Shown in pieces: positions 58,954-64,000 of a stretch of DNA of 64,000 bases. Origin of the DNA: CBDCNP01 sp965222425 (GTDB lineage Bacteria; Acidobacteriota; Vicinamibacteria; Marinacidobacterales; DATDRI01); assembly GCA_965222425.1 (NCBI GenBank), contig CBDCTW010000022.1, positions 186,001 through 250,000 of the forward strand. Direction: 5' to 3'. The notes under the pieces are model-generated. The model was not told the origin of the DNA. It worked only from the letters and a program-made list of their open reading frames with translations, and searched no databases. The first letter of the stretch is position 1, and each line of letters starts with the position of its first letter. Both the position numbers and the translations under genes were made by a program.

Positions 58954-60047
58954 TAACCCTTGATTTCCGCTACCACGCAATCTCCAACGACCTCGCGGGC
59001 ACGAATCGTAGCGCGGTGCGACCCAATACGCGCCACAACCTTTCCCACTGTCGTGGTGGAGGCGGCCAAAGATACGTCACTCGCTACCACGGATTTGCGA
59101 ATCAGTGCGTCCTCGAAAACCGTGACCCGGTCCCAGAGCACCGCGCTCTGTATTCTCGTTCCACGCTCTACTACACAGTCCGCCCCGAGAATCGTTGTAC
59201 CGGAGAAGCGAGCCCTGGGATCGACTCGGGTGCCGGGGCCGACGAGCACTGCGGTTCCTGGTGGCGAGTCCGACGGCGGCTCGATGGGGCGGACTCGCCA
59301 CTGACTCGCGAACAAGCCTTCCTTAACCAACCGCTCGCAGGCATTCAGATACTTTTCCGGCGTCCCGATGTCGAACCAGGTAGCATCGGCCACATAACCG
59401 AAGACCGAGCCTTCGACGATAAGCTTTGGAAGCAGGTCCACCTCGAGCCGGGCGAACTGCCCTCGGCGCAAATGCTCGAAAACGGAGGGCTCAAGCACCC
59501 AAACACCGGCGAACATGAGAGGCGACCGAGAACTGCTCGACTCATGACTCCTCTGGCCAATCGAAACAACCCGACCGTCCTCCGCGATGCCCAACTCCGT
59601 GTAGTCGCTTCGTGCCGGCCTGGGCCGCAGCAGCAAGGTAGCCGCCCCCTTCTTATCACGATGCCAATCGATCAAGGAACCTAGGTGGAGGTCTACGATC
59701 GTGTCTCCGTTGACGACGACGAAGCTTCCCCCCGCGAGCAACTCCTCCGCCTGCTTTAGCCCTCCCGCGGTACCGAGAAGCTCCACCTCTCGAGAATAAT
59801 GGAGGGCGAAATCCTGGCCCTGGTCCATCGCCTCCAGCGCTTCGACGATACTCTCGGGATTGTGGTGAAGGTTGACTACCACTTCGCGAATGCCTGCTTC
59901 GCGAAGGAGCCCGACCGCGTACTCGATGGGCGTGGCTCCGAGGAGTGGGATCGCCGGCTTCGCCCAATAAACGGTCAGCGGTCTCAGACGCCGACCCTCC
60001 CCTGCCGAGAGCACCATGGCCTTCACCGTGTTCATGGTCGGCGTCAT
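58953..60047 (-). CDS. Sugar-1-phosphate nucleotidyltransferase with left-handed beta-helix, MurU-like context
   Basis: The 364-residue protein has the nucleotidyltransferase core: AMVLSAGEGRRLRPLTVYWA with the G-x-G-x-R-x-x-P-x-T loop, KPAIPLLGATPIEYA, LLGTAGGLKQAEELL and VVNGDTIVD. The C-terminal third shows hexapeptide-type repeats (VGPGTRVDPRARFSGTTILG, IRKSVVASDVSLAASTTTVG). MurU itself is shorter and lacks this end, so the enzyme may use MurNAc-1-P, GlcNAc-1-P or mannose-1-P. It is coupled to the AmgK-like kinase by TAATG and to the upstream CYTH remnant by ATGA. Confidence 0.85.
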   Translation of the reverse strand: MTPTMNTVKAMVLSAGEGRRLRPLTVYWAKPAIPLLGATPIEYAVGLLREAGIREVVVNLHHNPESIVEALEAMDQGQDFALHYSREVELLGTAGGLKQAEELLAGGSFVVVNGDTIVDLHLGSLIDWHRDKKGAATLLLRPRPARSDYTELGIAEDGRVVSIGQRSHESSSSRSPLMFAGVWVLEPSVFEHLRRGQFARLEVDLLPKLIVEGSVFGYVADATWFDIGTPEKYLNACERLVKEGLFASQWRVRPIEPPSDSPPGTAVLVGPGTRVDPRARFSGTTILGADCVVERGTRIQSAVLWDRVTVFEDALIRKSVVASDVSLAASTTTVGKVVARIGSHRATIRAREVVGDCVVAEIKG

Positions 60048-60343
60048 CGAGGTTGCCGGTCCTCCGGAAAAACCATGAAGCGTGGTGCTGCCGGGAACCG
60101 ACGGCGATGGTTAGCGTGGAGGGCGGCGTAATCCAGAGATAACGCGCGATCCATCATTAGCTCTAAGTCCCGAACGGCCTCTTCTATCCCGTCCGCCTCT
60201 CCTTCGAGCTCCATGAAAAACCCAATGGGTGTCTCATCAAGGCACGCTTCGACATCCCGCAGCCGGTATGTTTGGCGATACTTCTCATTAGCGAAATTGC
60301 TCTTCCATGCCGATAAAACGGTGCCGAAAATGAAAATTGGTTT
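60044..60343 (-). pseudogene. CYTH-domain C-terminal remnant
   Basis: Directly after the smc stop, the same frame continues open to a TGA at 60046-60044 and ends NEKYRQTYRLRDVEACLDET, PIGFFMELEGEADGIEEAVR, DLELMMDRALSLDYAALHAN (given in pieces). This is the second half of a CYTH (class IV adenylate cyclase / thiamine triphosphatase) fold with its Arg and Glu-rich strands. The N-terminal half, with the ExExK motif, is missing and no ordinary start codon precedes the conserved part. The stop overlaps the nucleotidyltransferase start (ATGA), so the full gene was once an operon member. Confidence 0.65.
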
Positions 60344-63300
60344 CTAAGCGTGTGGAGCAATGGCAACCGGAGCCCCTTCCTCCAGCTTGACTGAGACCAG
60401 CTTGGAGATCCCCGGTTCCTCCATGGTTACGCCGTACATCTGATCGGCATGCTCCATCGTTCTGAGGTTGTGAGTGATGACGATGAATTGCGTGGTTTTC
60501 CTGAGCTCGGCTAGCATGGACAGGAATCGGCCGACGTTGGCTTCGTCGAGCGGAGCGTCGACCTCGTCCAAAAGACAAAAAGGCGAAGGTTTGTAACGGA
60601 AGATGGCGAACATGATGGCGATCGCGGTCATCGCCTTCTCCCCTCCGGAGAGAAGCAACACGTTTGAAGTTTCTTCCCGGGAGGCTGCGCAATGATATCG
60701 ATGCCGCTCTCCAGTACGTCGTTCTCGTCGATCAGTCGTAGGCCGGCGTGTCCGCCTCCGAAGAGCTGTTTGAAGGTCCCCCCGAAATGATGGTTGATCC
60801 CTTCGAGAGCTTCCAAAAACTTCTGTCGGGAGGTGGAATCGATCCTTTGGATGGCCTTCTCGGTAGACGCGATAGAGTCGAGGAGATCCTTGCGTTGACT
60901 GATGAGGAACTCGTTCCGCGTCTCCAGCTCAAGATACTCTTCGTCGGCCATCGGATTCACCGGACCGATGGAATCCAGCTTCCGTTTGAGCTCGGAGAGC
61001 TCCTTAGCAAGCCCCTCATCGTCTTTGCTGAGATCCCCGGGGCTCAACAACTGGGCCGCATCCTCCAGTGTTATCTCGTGTGACTCTCGGAAGCTCTGTC
61101 GGAGGTGACTCATCTCCGACTCCTCCCTCGTCAGAGCAATCTCTTCGGCGGAGCGTTTTTCGCGGATTTCCTCCAGCTCTTTTCGGCGGAGCTTAAGGGC
61201 CCCCGCCGTTGACTCGATGCGATCCCGAAGCCGGCCCGCTGCCTCCTCGAGCCCGGTGAAGCTTTCCCGGAGCAAATCCCTCTGAGCGAGAGACTGAGCA
61301 AGCTCCGTTTCGGCATTGGCGAGCTCTCCCTTAACCTTGGATAACCGCTCGCCGAGCCCGAGCTGCTCGTTTCGCCCCGATTCCATACGCACCCCGAGCT
61401 CGCTAACGCCTTCCTGCAATCGTTCGACATCCACCCTGACTGCCTGCACGCGCTCTCGCAGCGCGGCGACGGTGGTGGCCTCCTCCGCGGCTTGGCTTTG
61501 GACTTGCTCGACTTCGGTCCGGCGCTCGACCAGGCTCGACCGAGCTTCCTCCAATCGAGACTCGATCCGATTCTTGGCTTCTTCTTCGGAGCCAAGCGAG
61601 CCTTCCATTTCCACCCGCTTGTCACCCAAGTTGCTCTTCTCGGAATCGGCACGTGCCAGCTCACTCGACAAGACTTCGGTTTTTCGCTCGACCCGCGTCC
61701 ACTCTTCTTCGAGCTGGCGGGCCCGATGGTCGAGGCCGACGAGAACTTTCTCCAGAGAGTGTTGTTCCTCGGAAACGGAAGCCAATCTGTCCTCTCTGGC
61801 CCCGAGCTCTTTCTGGATTTCTTCCTTGCGAGCTTCCTGCCGACCGAGCTCGGTCGCGTTTTGGGATAGTTTTTGCTGGAGCTCACGGATTTCTCGCCGG
61901 CTACTGAGCAGCCCCTCGCTCGGTCCGCCGGGACCCGCCTGCAGTACTCCCGGTGGGGTGAGAACTTCTCCACGCGCCAAGCTCACGTAAGGAACCCCCG
62001 ACTCGAAGCGGAAGGCTCGAAGCGCAGCCTCGACCTTATCGACCACGATCGCGTCAGGAAGCGCGCGTCGTAGAAGGTCGGACTTGCCGTTCGTCCAATG
62101 AACCGCGTCACTGAGAAGCCCCACCACTCCGTCGACTTCCTTCAGTCGAAGATTCTCGAAGGCCTTCCGGATTCGCGAAGTTTTCGTCGTGCTCGTCAGA
62201 CTCATCAGGAACTCGATGAGGAAGTCACAGCGTCCGGCGTCTTCCTTTTCAAGCCATCGCCGAGCCGCCAGAGCATCCTCTTCATTCTCGACCAAAATGC
62301 GCTGGAGAGACTCTCCGCAGAAACTTTCCACGGCTCGCTCGAACTTAGGGTCGACCTCGACCGAGTCTGCGAGGACGCCTCCGAGCCGGACGTTCATGTC
62401 AGGCATGTCATGCAGGTCCGGCCCGGCGGTGAGCAAACGTCGCGCGCCCGCCCCGAAATGCGCCCTGGACATCACCAGCTCTTCGAGCAAGGCGAGCCGC
62501 CCCGAAAGCGAAGATGTCTCTTCCCGCCCGCGCACCACCTCCTGATCGACCTGCGCCAGGTCACGTCTGAGATCGGTAACTTCCCGCTCCGTGGTTGCTC
62601 GCTCACTGGCGAGCGTAGCCGCCGTAGCCCGCCGCTCCTCACGCTCCTTTGCCAGCTCCTGCTTCTCTCCTTCGAGACGCTGGCGTTCCGTCGAGAGCTC
62701 GCGCATCTCCTCTTGAAGCTTCAGCGCTTCCGACGAAACCTTTTCCACATTCGCCAGCACGCCCTGGAGAAAATTGTTGAGCGTCGCGATCTTGCTGATG
62801 CGATGCACGAACTCGGCACGCCCTTCTTCGATCTCTTGCTCGATCTCTGCGAGCGATGCGGTTGCTCGGGAGAGCTTTTCTTGAGTGTGAGTCGCGTTCG
62901 CTTCGAGCTCCGTGAGGTTATCCGCCGCCGCCTTCCCGTCGTTGCGGCGCAGCTCTAGTTGTCGCGCAGCCGGGTCGAGGCGCGTTTCGAGATCTTCGAG
63001 CTCTTGCTCGAGCTGACTCTGGCGACTGTCAACGTCTTTCAATTGCTGACGGTCCAGGGCGATCTGGCTATCCAGTCGCTCGATCGCGATCTCCAAGCGG
63101 TGGAGCTTCTCGCGGGTATCTTCCACGCTTGACTCTTGTTCTGCCTGTTCCAACCGCAAGCGTTCGAGATAATTCTCCGCGGTCGCCAAGCTGGTGGAAC
63201 GCCTGAGTTCTTCGTCGGCCACGGTCTTGAGCTCCTGTCGCAAGTGTCCAAGCTTGCGCTCGAACTCTCGACTCTTCCACACCGCGGCGATCTGTTCGAG

Positions 63301-63972
63301 CTGGCTCATCGAGGCGCGCAGGCGTTTGTAGCGCCTAGCTTTGCCGGCCTGGCGCTTGAGAGAGTTCATCTGGCGCCCAACTTCGTAGACGATATCGTTC
63401 ACCCGCAAAAGGTTTTGCTGAGCAGCCTGTAACTTCACCTCGGCGGAACGGCGACGTACCTTGTACTTCGTAATGCCGGCCGCCTCCTCGATCATCGCAC
63501 GCCGGTCGGATGGCTTGCTGGAAAGAATCAGCCCGATCTTCCCCTGCTCGATGATCGAATAGGTCTTGTTACCCATCCCAGTGTTCATGAAGAGCTCGAC
63601 GATGTCTCGCAGGCGACACGGGCTGCCATCGAGTAAATATTCACTGTCCCCGGACCGATACAGCCGACGCGTGACCACCGCTTCCCGCACGCCACTCGAT
63701 CCGTTTCCGTTGATGTTGGATAGGCAGAGATTGATCTCGGCAAAACCGACCGGAGGTCGGCTCTCGCTGCCATTAAAGATGAGGTCCTCCATCCGTTGCC
63801 CCCTGAGGCTCTTGGCACTCTGCTCGCCGAGGGCCCAGCCGATGGCGTCCGAGATGTTGCTCTTGCCGCACCCGTTGGGCCCGACGATGGCCGTAACTCC
63901 TTCGTGGAAGGAAAGTTCCGTCCGTTCACCGAAGCTCTTGAAACCTACGATGTCTACGCGGTCTAATCTCAT
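60344..63972 (-). CDS. smc: Chromosome segregation ATPase SMC, one-base frameshift near the 3' end
   Basis: The N-terminal head has MRLDRVDIVGFKSFGERTEL and Walker A GPNGCGKSN (31-39). Two long coiled coils flank a hinge at about 510-660 (DMPDMNVRLGGVLADSVEVD). The C-terminal head (FGGGHAGLRLIDENDVLESG) is followed by a frame change: the ABC signature LLLSGGEKAMTA and Walker B FCLLDEVDAPLDEANVGRF are in the next frame (60661-60344). Reading CTTCAAAACGTG instead of CTTCAAACGTG at about 60663-60666 joins both parts into about 1209 residues, the usual SMC size. SMC compacts and segregates chromosomes; a true loss is unlikely to be neutral, so a missing A in the assembly is suspected. Confidence 0.93.
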
Positions 63973-64000
63973 GACAGTTATATTGTCTGTAAAGAAACAG

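Noticed and set aside
1..64000. tRNA and rRNA genes
   Set aside because: The gaps were read for T-arm and anticodon patterns; none gave a convincing cloverleaf, and no rRNA sequence was recognised.

Overview
The window reads as chromosomal DNA of a GC-rich bacterium. The gene set and order suggest Acidobacteriota: a Ser/Thr kinase with PEGA domains beside a PP2C phosphatase, RodZ, HEAT-like and TPR genes, an NtrY/NtrX pair next to a DUF4390 gene, and an ffh-rpsP-khpA-rimM-trmD-rplS cluster. The phylum is an inference from content and order; no rRNA or tRNA gene was recognised. Almost every gene lies on the minus strand. The exception is a plus-strand block at about 38.9-45.0 kb, which also carries much of the mobile DNA.

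Layout. 1-10.4 kb: an envelope/signalling cluster, in transcription order rodZ, a HEAT-like gene broken by an in-frame TGA, a J-domain/TPR gene with an apparent ATA start and an IS256-family insertion at its 3' end, a PP2C phosphatase, a frameshifted kinase-PEGA gene, a TPR/beta-propeller protein and a PEGA-PDZ protein that runs off the window. 10.5-15.3 kb: another HEAT-like protein, a small membrane protein and a large acidic TPR protein. 15.4-19.1 kb: the ffh to rplS translation operon. 19.4-24.6 kb: ftsY, riboflavin genes (ribD, ribE, ribBA), a cyclic-nucleotide-binding protein and a TPR protein. 24.8-32.2 kb: FHA, plsY, thpR, cinA, pgpA, rqcH, an RDD membrane protein and a TPR membrane protein. 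32.2-38.5 kb: ntrX, ntrY, DUF4390, nrdR and a flippase-like membrane protein.

38.9-45.0 kb (plus strand): an ECF sigma fragment split by an IS3-family element and fused in frame to a DUF4097-like domain, then purC, a Fis-type regulator, groES without groEL, a second IS256-family copy, and a PilZ gene broken by a 19-bp tandem duplication. 45.0-54.8 kb: rimP-nusA-infB-DUF503-rbfA-truB-rpsO-pnp, in which rbfA has 32 perfect copies of a 9-bp repeat encoding a (Asp-Lys-Pro)32 tail. 55.1-64.0 kb: smc (one frameshift), a CYTH-domain remnant, a sugar nucleotidyltransferase, an AmgK-like sugar kinase, asnS and rimO.

Two themes stand out. First, decay: several genes are interrupted by IS elements, small duplications, stop codons or one-base shifts. 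Many of the shifts sit beside homopolymers, and one is in smc, so sequencing error must be considered. Second, degenerate 9-nucleotide direct repeats with a core close to GGCTTGNCN occur in linkers or ends of many unrelated proteins, and the rbfA array looks like an extreme expansion of that theme.
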